Source of the DNA: Varroa destructor
Taxonomy: Eukaryota; Arthropoda; Arachnida; Mesostigmata; Varroidae
DNA length: 64,000 bases
Direction of reading: 5' to 3'
Assembly (NCBI RefSeq): GCF_002443255.2
Contig: NW_019211454.1
Location: 32,966,061 to 33,030,060, forward strand
Below are positions 14,401 through 29,400 of this stretch, piece after piece. The notes beneath the pieces were generated by a model, which saw only the letters and a program-made list of their open reading frames with translations, ran no database searches and was not told the DNA's origin. Made by a program: the position numbers and the translations under genes. Each line of letters opens with the position of its first letter. The stretch's first letter is position 1.

Positions 14401-17400
14401 AAGTGGCCGACACATGTGCATCATTCGCTGTACATGTTCGTATACCTATTGCGTTGGAATTGCTTATTTCGAGTAAACGACAAGAACAGACGCGCAAACA
14501 TGTCTTTCAGAGATCATGTTTGATATGACGTAAATATTAATTCTTGGGCAACCACAGACCCATCCCGGCAAGCCTCACGTCAGCTCGACAAGTAATAGAT
14601 ATATGAATTTTCCTCCCTTTGATTATAGTACTATGAGAGAGTTCAAATACGATATACCTATATGAAATCAATGAAGGGCAGTCATGCTACAGGCACAGCC
14701 ATAATGCCAAACAAAAAATGACTACTTACTAATGGTACAATCAACCCTCCTGGACTTCTCTTATATTAGAAATATATCGATGCTACGATAGGTAGATGCT
14801 ACGTGGTAGGCAGTCGTGAACTACGTGGCATCTAAACGTTGCGTGTCTATTCGTCGTGACTGATCGTACTTTCTCTACACCATCTACAATATCCGCTCGT
14901 TCCACGTGGTATGATGACATTGTATTCTATCAGGGCGGAGAATCGGCCTGTGGTTCAGCCCGCGACGTCATAGAACAATAGAACTGGCACAATCCTATGG
15001 GCTGTGGTGGTTATGCGGGACCGGTACGTCATCACGCGAAATTGTCATCGTTTTTGTCATCCTGAAATCGGATCACTGGCGTACGTTAAGAACTAGATGT
15101 TTTGTATCGAATAAAATTATTGCGAATCTTAGAAAATATTCGAATAATATAAGGTGTTATCTGCAATTACAAAGATATGTCATGCAATGAGGCCAATGAA
15201 ATCCCAATATGGAGGATTGTTCAAGTTGGAAGACAAGCTACAGTGGGGTTCATTGAAGAAAGATACGATTGGCTGTATAGTTTTAATTGGTAAAACTTTC
15301 AGTGAAGTGTTTGGGCGTTTCTACCCATAAATCCAATCTCCTGTCATAGAAATATAATAAGTCTTCGGTACGTTTGGTGTTTTTCTTTTCTGTTGCTCTA
15401 CCGGTCGCGTCTAGCTTTGCGCTCCGTATAACTATAATAACCGTCTTTTTTTTTTAACTTGTGCGCTATCGCGATTAATATTTTTGCACTATAGTAAAAT
15501 CGTTGTTATTGCCAACGACACCCCTGGCCGTTAATGTTGTGCTTTCCCTTACTGGATTCCTTTGCCGTTTAGCCAATTTCTTTCTTCATTCTTTCTACTT
15601 GTAGTGTAATTTGTCAACGTCCCGATAGGCTCTGCCGTCTTGGAGCAAATCGGGATGAGCATACACATATATATGGCGTCCATACATAAATACTCAGTGG
15701 GTGGCTTTTTCATTGCTTCCGTTGCTATTGCTGCTGCTTCCTCTAGCGGGCTTATCACAAGACTGCCACAAGAAGTCATCACCATTTCTCAATGCCTTGT
15801 TCTCTCCTACGTCCCCGTTAGCTCTTCTAACCTTTTTGATGCCTTTGCTTCTGTCCCAAAAGGTTAGAACTCGCCCGTTGGACCAGCCCCAAAAAGTTGA
15901 CATTTTTATCATTGTTATTATTATTATAGTCGCCATCGTTTCAACGACATGTTCCAGCCATTCTGACCGTCGCTGGTTATGCCGCGCCGCGGTCGTGTTG
16001 GCCCAAATGATATGTCGACTCGCTGCTTCTATGGAAAATGCTTGTCTGGAAATACAACCAACGCCTGGGCACAAGCCTGCTTCCTGAACCGTTGGTCCTC
16101 CACATCGGAGAATATGTTGACAAAAAAGAGAAGGAAAGGAAGCGTCTTTCTTGCACGCTCTATTTCCACTGTTACTACTACCGCTGTTATCGTCATTGTC
16201 TACTGCGTACGTTGTCCGGAGAATGCAGCGTGATGGAGGTCGAGTAGAATAGACGAGGAACAGGTTTGCGACGGGCAGTGGCCAGTGGTGGGCAGTGATG
16301 GAGATGAGGGAAGACTACGGGAGGGGGGCTTAGAATATAGGGTTCCATATTTCGAAGGATGGATGGAAAAGGACATAGGGCAGGTCAAGCAACGGAACCA
16401 ATAACGCCAAAGTTGACCGCCAGCACATTTTTCCTGTCTATTAGAGGAAGGAATGTCGGTGACAAGACGCTATATAACGTACTAGACAAACGGAAACTGC
16501 TTAAGAAAATATGCAGATTATTAAAGCATCCTCACAATCAGTATCATAAACGGATAACGGTAGAAGAAAAAACAGAAGTCAAACAGGCTCCGTCAAGCTG
16601 ACTAGCCCAGTTTAGTTAGCTGACTAATGAAAATACCGAGAAATGCGACAGTAGATTTTTCTATACATCATAGCATCCATATATGATGCACATTGCGATA
16701 ATATACGTGGCGGAATTACCTCGCTGATGATAGGAAATATTTCATTGCTTTAATTGTTAAAGATATATTCTCTAGGCAAAACTCCCCGCTGTAGCATAAA
16801 TACCACTGCGCGCGGTATCTGGCTATTTCAGAATAAAAACGTACCTGATCTCAGTGCCTTCGGAGATGAAATGTTATAGCTATTGCATGGATAGATTATA
16901 AAAATTCATATATAGTCGATTGGCAAAGTTGAAAGGACTATTATTGTATTAGTAACAATTATACTGAGAGATCATTGCAGCTGTTTATCATAACAATAAC
17001 GGGAGATTTAAACCAGCACGACGCATTGATTTTAACAACCCTTTAAATTCAGAAAGTAATCGTCTACGAAATGCAATCGAAAGATGAAATATTTTAAAAG
17101 GACGGAAGAGCCTTAAAGATTAGGGGAAAAAGAGGGGCAGAGCTAGAGAGAAGCGGAATATAAATGGGGTATATTTGAAGGATCAGATGCGCATGGACTT
17201 TTGGGGGTGGCAACTGACCTTGTTGTGGGGGCCGTGTAAAAGGAAAGAGGGAACGAAGCGTTTTTGTAGGCCGGGCGCGCTATCTGAAAGTGTACTGCGA
17301 TGAAAAAGTGGCCGCAATGCCCTGGTGGGAGGTTGTTGTAGTTTTATGGGTTACGAATAGAACGAAAACGTTTTACAGCAAATAAGAGACAATGGCAGTT

Positions 17401-20400
17401 TACAATGACCTTAAAAACTTTATGTGAGCATTCCTGTTCAAAATATTGTCGCGTTGAAAAATATAAGACCGAAAGCTGTCTTATCTAATAACACAAACGA
17501 ATTTACCATTCAACTAAGGACCGACAAAGGATTCTATAAAAGTGAAAAGCCATTTTCTTCTTCCTTATAAAACAGCTCACCTCAATGTGTACGTCAATTC
17601 ACGTAAATGTACTTAATGTCCACTATTACTGTACAGAAAAAATATCACAAAATGTAATAGCGACTGTGCGATGCTGCTTATTTGATCTGACATCTATATT
17701 TTGCAATGCATTATTTATTCACCGTCCCTGCGGTATGGGTCCGGAAACCTGGGTACCATACACTTCAGCGCAATAGCCCCTCGGCTCAGGATACGCAGCC
17801 AAGAAAAATAAGAAGTGCTGCTTGCTGAGTATAAATTCAATGGCCGCATTTTGCAGGACAAAGTGGTACGGATACGGACAAATGTGTCCCAATCGGGGGT
17901 AGCTGATTCAAGCAGATAGCTTTTTCTCCTTCAGTCCTTTAAAGAGATGCACCAGACGAGTACAGCCCACAAAAAAAAGAAGAGAAATGTGAAGAGAAAA
18001 TTGCCTATCAATTAGCTGGTAGACGCTTATCCTTAGGCTCGACAGATCCTAGTTGCGGTCCTTTGTGTTTTTATCTCTTGATGTGCATCTCGCACCTATA
18101 TGATGCTTTAGGTATATAGAGGGACCTTGCAGACTAGGTTAAGAGCTCGCTTCATATGGTGCCTTCTATATGTTGACCCGCATGGAGGAAAGGTTTTCAT
18201 TAGTGTACCGGTAAGACAAAGCGAAAAATATGTTCGTCAGTGATGCTGCTGGCTGGTTCCGTGTCAGCAGACTCAAGACCGCTGTGTTAGGGGTTGTGTT
18301 GTTCTGCCATTTTCGTGAGCCTTACGTGAAGTGTCCATCCTTTCCATTTATTCTTTTTTTTCTAGCTAGTCTAGTTTAGGGTTTTTGTTGTTAGCGCAAC
18401 AGCTGTTCTGGGCCACTGGCTGCACGTTTTACCATCTTGAACTTTCTTGGGTACTCTCTAGATCAGTGATGGGAAAGACAAAGAGAGGCCCCTTACTACA
18501 CTCTGAAAATACTGCATCATTATCTATGCAGTATTACTTAGAGGTATATAGGGCAGAAAATGTGTTAATATGCATCACAGAACGAAAGAACTAAGAAGCA
18601 AATATACATAACACGTGAGAATTAACGATGGGTATGCCTTTGCCACCTTGCCATTGTTTAGTTAATTTTTTTTTTTCGAGACCTAGTTATGTTTTCCTAA
18701 AATAGATCAGCAAAAATACTGTTGCCCTTGGGAACTTTTCCAAAGACTACAGTTTTGTCCTTAAACAATCCCTGTTTACCTGGCACATTGACGCATCCAT
18801 GTCCTTCATGATAATCATGAAGTTCAGCAACCTGTGGCTTCAAATGACGCTTGATAACCAGGGGCATCTATTGAAATATAATAAATTATATACGAATGTC
18901 TCGTGGCATTTGATGAAGGGCAAACACTCTGAACACACGTGCTACAGCAAACATGTGGAGTCTCTAAAAATCAAGTGTTGTCATGGAATGTCTTTCGTTC
19001 GTGGACGGGACGCGCGCCTTCGCTGGCCTGCTACTGTCGTTCTTACTTTCAAGCCAATAACTCCCGTGCTTGTTTTCCCATGTGGGGTACATATTGTTGA
19101 TTTGCATATTTATGTCGGCTAGTAACGAAGCCGATACAAACTGAAGCAACGATGAGACGAGGGCTGCCGGTGCACGAAAAGCGTTATAGTTGTCGCAACG
19201 AGGAGCATATCCCGTTCTCATGGCTATAGCCGCCATTTGTTCGAGAAGGCACAATTCGTCGTCTATAGAATGATAACTCTTGTATTAGTAAGTGGGATTT
19301 GTCCCACATCGTCATGCCTGCGATCCATTACTATTTATTCCGCTGCACCTTGACCGTCATTTACCGCTATTCGAATATCTGTCGTATTTACATTTGAAAA
19401 TGACATCGCTATTCAGTGATAATTGCTAAAAGCTTTGTTGACTGATTGATCCTCTGGGGGGTGTAGTTCATCTAACTGTGGCAGGACAGCTGTAACTTGG
19501 GCTTTAGGCACCCGATCATTGATTGCTCTGCACATTTGTTCTTATCTAGAGGCACTGTATCGTGCCAGAAAGAACAGCTACGTGCTTCATCTATATATCC
19601 TACGGCAATGTCTATCTATTGATGTAATCAAGCGGAAATGCTATGTTCCGACTTGTGTCTGTAAACCATACGACTCCAGTATACGCGTAGGTCGCCAGGT
19701 GCAGGTCGTGCTCGGCAGTCATGCATGCGCGTTATTAAGCGCAAATATTCAACGACGACCGACCTGGATATATGTCTGAAAGTATTGCTATCATCGGGCT
19801 TGGACGGATCAGTGGGTGGTTTCAAGAAGAGCGACCACGTTATCTTAGAACACTGGAATACGTCGACCTCATTTCGAAAAGTTGTTTTGATTAAGTTTAT
19901 CTTAGTAAATACGGTGTCCTTTTAAAGTTTGGAAGTTTTTTAAGATCCGGGCTTATACGTGAGCTATCATGGCTGAACGAAATGTTACCCTCCGCTCCTC
20001 ATTGCGTACAAATCAGCTGGCTCAAAGTGAATGTAAGAATGTATTTCACGTTGATCAATATCGTATATTCGACAAGCTCTGAACTCATACGAAATATATA
20101 ACACTACTGTTTATCTAGTTCGTTACACATATCACTTAAAGCATAACGATTGGGGGTCTGAATAAACAAAGGAGAAATTTACCGCTTATATAAAGATGAC
20201 CTCTAGGCTGTCGAACCCCTAGGCTTTATCTCCGAATCCCATGATTGTTTGTTAGAAGCACACATTCAGGTCGCAAACTCATTCGGCATCTATGTGCCAT
20301 TTCCATTGCTAAATAATCCTTTTCACTACAATTAAACTACGATTGTATATATATATATATATATATATTTATAGTATATATATATACAACTGTATGGTAC

Positions 20401-23400
20401 AGCATATTTGTAATTGCTCTCTTCATTGTGTCTTCTTTCAGGCATCGCAACAGTACTTCCATGGCAGCTGGACCTCGTCTCCCAGCGGGAAATTAGAACT
20501 GAAGGCCTTTTCGCCGCCCTCAATGATTGCTTGTACAGGTCCATGTATAGATTTCAATACACCGCTATGGTGGACTTCGACGAAGTCATTGTGCCTAAGC
20601 TTAAAGCAAATTCTACAGTTCTCGTAAGTGATCGCGTTCAGTGAGATTTGGCAAGCCTATGAATCGTTGTTATATAATTGATCCTCACTTATGGAGAAGA
20701 GTAGAACCTCATCGCAAAATTACGTAACACAATAACCATTGAGTCATTTACAGACACCGTACTCTACAGCGTCTACGGCCTATTACGATCAAACAGTGAA
20801 ACTGTGGTATATATATATATATTATAGTAAACGACGGAAAAGCACTTTGACGACAAAGTGTTTCTGAGACAAATAGTTACTTTTGGTTTAACAGGATTAA
20901 GTGGTCCATGTGAACACTCACAGTTTACTTCGTTATCTTTTCTTGTGCTAATGGCTAATTAGTATTTTGAAGGGGTATAAATCTCGTTCAGAAAGGGGAC
21001 AATTTCTAAAAATATTCAACTTTTTAAATACATCTAACTTACTATGTTCGTAAGTTTACAAACTGAGAAGACAATCCTTATACAGGCTTACTTTTTTACT
21101 ATTTTAAAATATATACTTTAATTGCTTTCGGTGTGGGAGAAGCATCTCAAGCGTTTTGGAATTTGTTTTCATTATTATTATATTAAATATCTTATGACGC
21201 AAAATAAATCATTGTATTTTATAAGAACAGTTGCGATGAATTAGTTTTCCGGGCCGCTATCCAGCTCGGAAGGGGGCAAGCGCCATTTGGTAGAGCAAAA
21301 CGGGTAAACTAGAGATCATGATTTTTGAGCGCCAGATCGATTGCGTTCTCGATAGAACAAAATCTATANNNNNNNNNNNNNNNNNNNNNNNNNNNNNNNN
21401 NNNNNNNNNNNNNNNNNNNNNNNNNNNNNNNNNNNNNNNNNNNNNNNNNNNNNNNNNNNNNNNNNNNNATATATAGACCGTTTCTTAAAAATGTTTCCTT
21501 TTTTCAAATATCACAACTATTATGATACTTTTTTTGCGACTTTTTGACGAATAAATATGTCAGCGGGTCAGAGCCTCACATATCACGATACAATATATAA
21601 GTTAATAAATTATAATAATGTTAATAAGTTTTAGTAATATTTTTTTTAATAATAATAACTTTTCTAATACTGAAAAATAGCCTTAATATCGCTGAAAATT
21701 TGCTCAATAGGATATCACCTATGGAACTCATTTAAACAGGGCAAATAGAGGCACAGCTTGATGTGGATTTCATACGAATTGGCTCTATTGGAACCTTTTT
21801 TTTTTTTCGTAAGTCTTTTGTTCAGGTGATGCTTGCTCAACACATGCAAGTTCCATTTCAATAATAATAGCTCGTATCCAAACACTGCATTTAGAAATGT
21901 ACAGAGGTTAGGCCATCGCTGAAGATCGATTTTGCCGTCACATCGTTACTTTGCTGCACCGACGCTTTAAGCAGCCATGCCAAACCTACAGTTTTTGGTC
22001 GGAAAACGCAAATTATAATCGTGCTTCATTAGATATCGTGTGTTCTGCATTTAAATAAACACAGATCGAAGTCTTTACGATACGTGGGCAGCCAGCGCGC
22101 CTAATTGGCTATATCATCCCCTTGACAAGCCACGTTGAGTGTCGTTGCCTTAATTGGGTCTAACAGCACCATACGATGAAGTGGCACACCACTGGACGAC
22201 AGCGATGAGCGCTCGTGGAAACATGTGTCATTTTTCCAAAAGCGTAACGCACACGATAACACTGGAAAGCTGCGAGAGCTCATTGCTTTCGTCTCAACGA
22301 AGTGTCAAACGCTTGAGGTTTTCGGTAGTGAGCTTGCTGCCCCTCCCGCCGTCGTCCCTTTACTTGGGGCTATCGCGCATCGGATTTCTAATGCATCCAT
22401 GTCTTTTCCTGTCTGCGTCTTTCAGGAACTTTTGACAGTGCTGCGTAGGGCAAATCCGATGCGGCATGGGGCGTTTTCATTTCAAAATGCCTTCTTTTAT
22501 CTCCAATACCCTGATGAGGAGGTAAGTAGAGAGTTCGCATCTAGTTTTATCTATCTATCAATCGCTACTGTGCCCCTTTTCTCCGATATCCGCTAGCGGC
22601 GCTGTCATCATTTCACGTACCTTCATTCGGTTTTGTAGGCGCTTTCTGTACGTAATTTGATGGACCTGTACCGGCTCTATGTAGGCCACTCTACGCTCTG
22701 ACTGAAATCGATAGCAATTCGTTGAATCGATCGGCAACATAAGGTTGGGTCTATCTCGTTTTGATTTTCGCCGCAAACGCCGAAACGCTGGCGATGTCAC
22801 GTAGCGTCCATTCGCTCTGCCCCTCCTGTGTAAACCCTTAACCTTCGAAATAGGTTTATAATGAGCACATCAGATTATCTTGCCATCGCCATATCTAGAC
22901 CTGCCGTCGTTTTCTATCTTACACTACCAGAAATTAGAATAGAGTTCTTACTTGCTTGAGAGATTCGTATTGGGCATCTTCGATGTAGCAGGTACCCGCC
23001 ATAGGTGAAGCAATTAGTTATTAAGGGCAGCAGAACACATCTCGAGGAAAGTTATCATTGACAACGCAAGCAAGTTGCTTCAGCTGTTCGGGCTCTATTT
23101 CGCAGACGGCTGCCATTGAAAATTCTTTAACACGGACATATATCTTACTCCTGTCCAACCTATATCGGTGATAAGAAAGCAGTTAGGTGAGAATTATGAG
23201 ATTTCCTTTAATCATTTTTGCTACACCGAGACAAAATAGCAAACAGGGCAAAACAATTATTGTTTGTTTTTTCGTTATTCTCCTAGAAGAGGAATGAAAG
23301 CCTTATCAAAAAATACGGCCCAGTGATACTTGGGCAAAACCTGCTGAGACCTAAGAGACCCTGGAGGGATATGTGTTCATTCGTTTTTTGTTTTAGTTCT

Positions 23401-26400
23401 TTGCATCTCGTTACCTCTTTTGTTTTTCGTTAGTGTCAGCTTCTCTGGTCACCTATTGTTCCTAGCGACTCTTTACGGCCCTTGCGTTGACGTTCTCGGA
23501 CATTTCGGCTATTACCTCGCCGGCATGATGGATGACTTTGGCCAGTCATTGGCCACGCTCGTATGATCATACACAAAAGTGATGCCCCCGTGCATTGGTG
23601 CTAGACGTATCGGTTGCTTTTATTGCGGCGATGGGTATTACTCAGCGCTCTGCTATCATCATATGTTTGCTTCACTTTGGTGAGCGGCCTGACATAGAAA
23701 CTCGTTACGTTAATTTACAATTGTGTATCTAGTTTTTTCTAACCCTGTCCTCTCGATATGTCACGGATACGATAATTTCCGGCTGCAGGTGCCTTTTCCT
23801 GATCCGGCCAAGGAGCTATTGTATCTGCGAAAGACTAGACGGAAAGGCAAGTTGCACAACCATCGTTTACGTTCGAAGTATATCGTCGTGCCAGAACGAG
23901 TGCAAGAAGTCGGTAGGTGCAAAATTAAAAACAATGCAAACAAAAAGCGTAAATTCACAGTTATTACATTTTTATTCGATACATCACCTTCATCCATAGA
24001 ATGAATGAAAAGTTGACTTTTCAGTTCGACTAATTAGTTGGACGTTAACGCCGAAAACAAACCTTGCAAAAGTTTTACTCCGAGAAAAGACTAAAAAAAG
24101 TTACCAAAAAGCAACATTATTGGTATTTTACGTGATGGTTTGCACAGTCGGGTCTTTTATTGACGGAAACCAGAAATGATTGCTTAATGGCTCGTTAACG
24201 ACAGAGACATTTACGAAGTTGTATAAATGGAGAGTTACTCAGTTTGTTGCTATTATTATTATTGTTATGGCCTGAAACCGCTTCCCTTTAGCAGACTTTC
24301 CTGCTGTGCCATGCTTAACGTGCTCTTTGCTGTCACCACTCATGGACACCGTAGCAGAACGCGTACCATCAGTCACTGCGGTACGCGCCTTGCTTTTATG
24401 CAAGTAGCCGGAAGCTTCAAGAACTTCAACTGAGTACTGAACACTAACTAGAGCCTCCATGAAAGCATCTGGTGTTCTCGCATACTGCTAGCCAGTTCAA
24501 CTTTTCTGAATGCCCGTGTTCTTCCCTTGCCATTGCCCCATGCAGACGAATGCCGGAAAAGGGCGTGTTCCTGTATTGGAAGAACGAATTAAGCAAGATT
24601 ACCCGTCAAAGCATTGAAAGCCATGCATAGAAAGGGTGGCGTGGCGCGGCGCGGCGCGCTACAAGAGGGCTAGTCGACCCAAAGTAGTGTACAAGGCGGG
24701 CATCGGCGCCGTCAAAGACCATTCCTTTGTTTACATGAAACGACCAGAGGCCAAAAACGTCGGCGGTAATTGCTTCTGATCGACGCACTCGGCGATTCGT
24801 TCGGGGCAGCGTCCTTGGACCGAGGACCATTGCAATAGCGCCCTACCAGGTTCCATCCTGCCGCTCATCGTTCCGCTGTCCCGTTCGTCAATCGTGCCCC
24901 TGTTACAACACGCGGCTATCTTCGCATCGACCCTTTGGTCTTGACAGTGCCGCCCGATGGGCCAAACTGTGATCTTTTCTGTCGCCGACGGGTGGTTTTG
25001 GAGGCTGGACATTTGCTGGAGCCCGCTGAAGCTCCAAGCTGCCTTTCGCTGCTGCTGCTGTTGGTGTTGGTAACAAGTAGCTTGTTGTTGTTATTGTATT
25101 CTAGCGACTGCTGCTATTTTACTGCGGCTGTTAGACGTCGTTTAGTTCGGAAGTATTTATCGTGATATGATAACGCTGCCCTCTTCCATCTCGCTTCCGG
25201 CAGTTGCGACCTGTGGTTCTCTCTAGCATGTCGCGCATCATAATAACGTCGGCAAGAACAATATTAGAGAGATCTGTCGGCGAAAGGCGTTTCCCAGTCG
25301 TTCTCTAGCAGTCGCTTAATCGAGGCCCCAAAAAAAGCATGAGTGTAAGCCATGAAGAAGAAATCGGCGATCCTGCAGAGTAAAAAAAACAAGAAAAGTA
25401 ACACGAAGTCCCCTTAAAAAACGAACAGCATAAAAGATGAATTGATAGTAGCACATAAATCTCTTTCACAGGTGCCCTGAGCCGCATAAAGACGTTTTTA
25501 GGATGTATTTCTATATGTGAATTATGGATAAGAGATGCCGTACGTGTCTAGGCCGTGTAGGGCCTCATACGGTGGAGATGATTGGCTAAATTGGTCGAGA
25601 GCTTACCTGCACTTCTAGCTTTGCTTTTACTGTCATTTCTGGAACAGGGACAGCAAAGCCCGATGCGTGTTGTACTTTTTGATATGGTTCCAAGAACGAC
25701 GAGGCAAGACTTAAAACAGTAAATACATAGTATGTAGTACGTATGCTGTAGCAGTGTGAGCAATCATCACGTATGAATAAATCACCACTCCTGAGTTTCG
25801 TAATCAGCCCTGTTCTAGGTTCTCATAATAACCAACATGTTACGGACAGAGGCCGTGACGACGGCTTTTGATAATGCTAAGTATTCAAATTGAAACTAGG
25901 GACAACAACTACATGCGTGGCATTTGCAAAGAAAAACAGTAACTCCTTAACTGTATAAAGAAAAAAAGCTATTCTCGCTTTATGACTGTGCGATATTGGA
26001 AAAGGATACCAAATAATAACAAGAAAGCACTACTAAACGGCATCCAACCATTGGTAAAAGCCGGCATCTGAGTTCCTAATAGGACATCTCATAGCTCCAA
26101 AATTGTACAACGAAAGATACATATAAATGCCCTTTGACTAATAGATTGGTGTACATTCTTATGCCACAAAGGTTACGGCTGTTTATTACTACATCGATGG
26201 TGGACGTAACGTAAAATAGACTAATAACTGCGGATAAGACGTTTCCATTAATTTCGATAACGAAAAATAAATCCGGAAGTTCTACTTACGATAACTACAC
26301 ACGATTCGTATCCTGATGGCGTTTATCGTATCGTACAATTGTATACGATCCATTTACTCGACATGCAAAGCGTCGCAACGGGTCAGGGGCAGTGATCATT

Positions 26401-29400
26401 GCGTCCAACCTGCTTTACAGCGTTATCTAAGCTGTCTATTTCAAGCTAATTTTGCTAAAAAACCTTATAAATGAACGTTGTGCTTCATTATCAAGCCAAT
26501 TTTCTAGCAGTATTTTAAAATAAGTGTTACTGTAAGACGCCGTCAGATACTTTAAAGCAGTTACTACTGTGAATCAATAATACTAGTAAGTACTGTGATA
26601 ATATTCTGAATCAATAGTATCTTTATGGTATATATACATTTGGTATATATACCATAAAGATACCATAAAGATATATAATACAGTTTTTCTATAGTACGTT
26701 TATTTTATAATTTACAATTATTTTACGCAATTATATTGCGATGATTTTCTGATCTAGTTTTAAGGTGCATTTTGTCATCAGTATATCTCCTCTGTCTTAT
26801 TACATCATCGATGGATAATTCGGTGACTGCCTCATATAAGTAGTACCACGTACATATGTTTAATAGTATATAACTCCAAGCATGTCTCTTCGTCATTCTC
26901 CTGATATCTTCCATATGTTAAATTGGTGTCGATAAGTAGATACTTTGCACTCAGTGATAATACTGAACGTTGTTTTTATATTTTAAATTAAAAAAAAAAA
27001 TTATTTATTATAATATTTGGTCCTATTTAGAAAGATAGGTAAATTTGTGTCCTATCAAAATTGTAGTTGAAGCAACCCATTTATCGGTGTATAACGAGTA
27101 CGTCATGTTCGCCATGTAAAAAGAAAATCTGTTCCTGTGAAGCTCTCGGCCATGTTAGCAATAATATTACCTAAGTGATATATAATTCGTGAATTTTTTG
27201 CCAATGTATCTGTTTGGAGTGGTACACGCTTAATATATGCGCTTATTTCGCAGAGGAAATCATCTGACTGCGCCTGCGTGCTACTTCCACTTAGAGGCAA
27301 GGACGATAGGTCATCATGAAAGCTTATCTATAATATAATAATAAGTCTATAATCAACTAAAAAAATCTAGCTTTCTCTCTCTCGTTATGCAGGAAACGCT
27401 TTTACTTAATAGATCTTCGAAACCACCTCTTGAAATTGCTCCAGCTTGTATTTCTCTGAGATGCAGAATAAATAATACAGAGTGAATATAAGTATAATCG
27501 ACTATGAGGGCTGACTTTACAGCCTTCCACAACTTGTGCTTCCTTACCAAAAGAACAAACATAAGATCCCGTTAAGAAGCTTTTTTATTAACCCATAATG
27601 AGCTAATAAATTTTTCCATTTTGAGAGCGGCGCTCTTGCGTCGCATTATCGGCATTTTATACTCCCGGAAGTTCTTGCTTCTTCGGAAGACTTACGGCTT
27701 TTATGAACAGCAGGGGAACTAAATTGATGTGTCTGGTGCGGCAGCAAAGCGTGTAGTAGGTTAGCTGGCTACAGACTTAGTCAGCAGAATGCTAATTTAG
27801 CATCCCAATTCTGTGTGTCTCCCCATCGATCTTTCTTTCTTTCTCCATTTCTCATTCTTTGAGGCCTCGACAACCACTGTTCAGCTTCTAGTCTGTAAAT
27901 CGAATACACCCGTTTTCGTGTTTGAACGCTATGGGCATCATCTGGATCAGCTAGTCCCGCTCATTGATCGTAATCAATAGGGCTTATGAGGAAGAAGCGG
28001 AAAGTAGTCGTATTCCTAATAAGTATGTATACACTTGAATATTTTAGCGGTATTAAAGTTGCTAATGGCTGTATTTTGAATTATTACCTTGGCTGTCTGA
28101 GGAAGAAAGGTTGCCAGTAGCAGTGCGTTACCGGTTCGGGCTGCGTGGGTTTCAGCATGGCGTCGTTTTCTTTCGTAGAGTTGATACCTCAACAAACAAG
28201 TGTAGGTCTCCTGGGTTTGGAGCTCAGCTTGGAGCTTCTGATATGATCTTGCATATGGATAACGGTCCCGGTCACTATTTAGACTTCCCATCACCGTACA
28301 CACATACAGCGACATAATATAATCTGGCTTGAATTAATAGTAGTAAAACTGCTGTTAGTTCGAAGTTAAAAAAGGGCTATATATTTCTTTTAAATTATTT
28401 CCGGCAATCTGCTCACACGTCATACTGTTACTCTGTAAAATAGTACATGTCGTGAAAGTTTGTTCGATAGATGCTGATGTCATTTTTTCAGTTACCAGTC
28501 TATTGCTCACCGTCTTTATGAGATGGTGTGCGGGGAAGAAAGGACAAAAATTCATTACCCTATCTAGCACCAAATTTTTGCACTTGACTTTTTGCAGTTT
28601 CAAAAAATAACAGACTCGGTTGGAGCAACTCAGTGATTATAGACAGGAAACTCCTAATATCTGCTTTTACGTAGCAAGAATAACAATCTGACCAATAAAA
28701 TCGATAAGCTTTGCCTTAATATATAGAAAGCTCGACTGGTCACTCTCGCTGCTTCCCATTGTACTTAAGGTGTAGCTCCTTGGGAAAAACTACGCATATC
28801 TGTGTGTCGTGCAGAAAAACAATTCCGTCCACCGGAAGATCGCTTTCGTATGCTATAACCGTTTCCGGAAGACGTCCATGCTTTCGTCGAGTATCAATGA
28901 CATATATAACTTGCTTCTTGCGCCCGTGACGTAACGTTACTGAGTGTCTTCGAAACGAGGCCAATGACTAGCGCAACTTTCCATTGTGCCATTGTTGATG
29001 TATAAATCACAACGCGCCGCGAATGCGTATCGTCAATATATTCTGCGTGCATGACCATTTCAAGATAAAATGCCGCTATAGGATAGGGGTATTTTCGTAT
29101 AAGACCAATACATCACGTCGAGCGCTCTGTAACCAATCATTATGGTTAACTAATCATAACCCACGACGTTACGTTGCGTGCTTCTACCCTATCTTGATCT
29201 TCGTTTACGTTATCACGCATGGCGCCTGAGAGTGACTTTTCGTTACCGATGGCACTGATATCCACTGCCAAGGAAAGAACGGGGCCATTTCTCAAAACGG
29301 ATAACGTGGTCGTCTCTTGCACATCACCGTTATGGTTCAAACGCATAAGTGAGAGAGTATTAATTATGTGTAGATGCTGAAAAATTAAGAAGATTTTCCA

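Noticed and set aside
15694..16087. Open frames of about 127 codons on both strands, one with a signal-peptide-like Leu run
   Set aside because: The region is rich in TTA/CTG/GCT-type triplets, which remove stops on both strands. The Leu and Ile runs come from that simple sequence and the frame starts at GTG.
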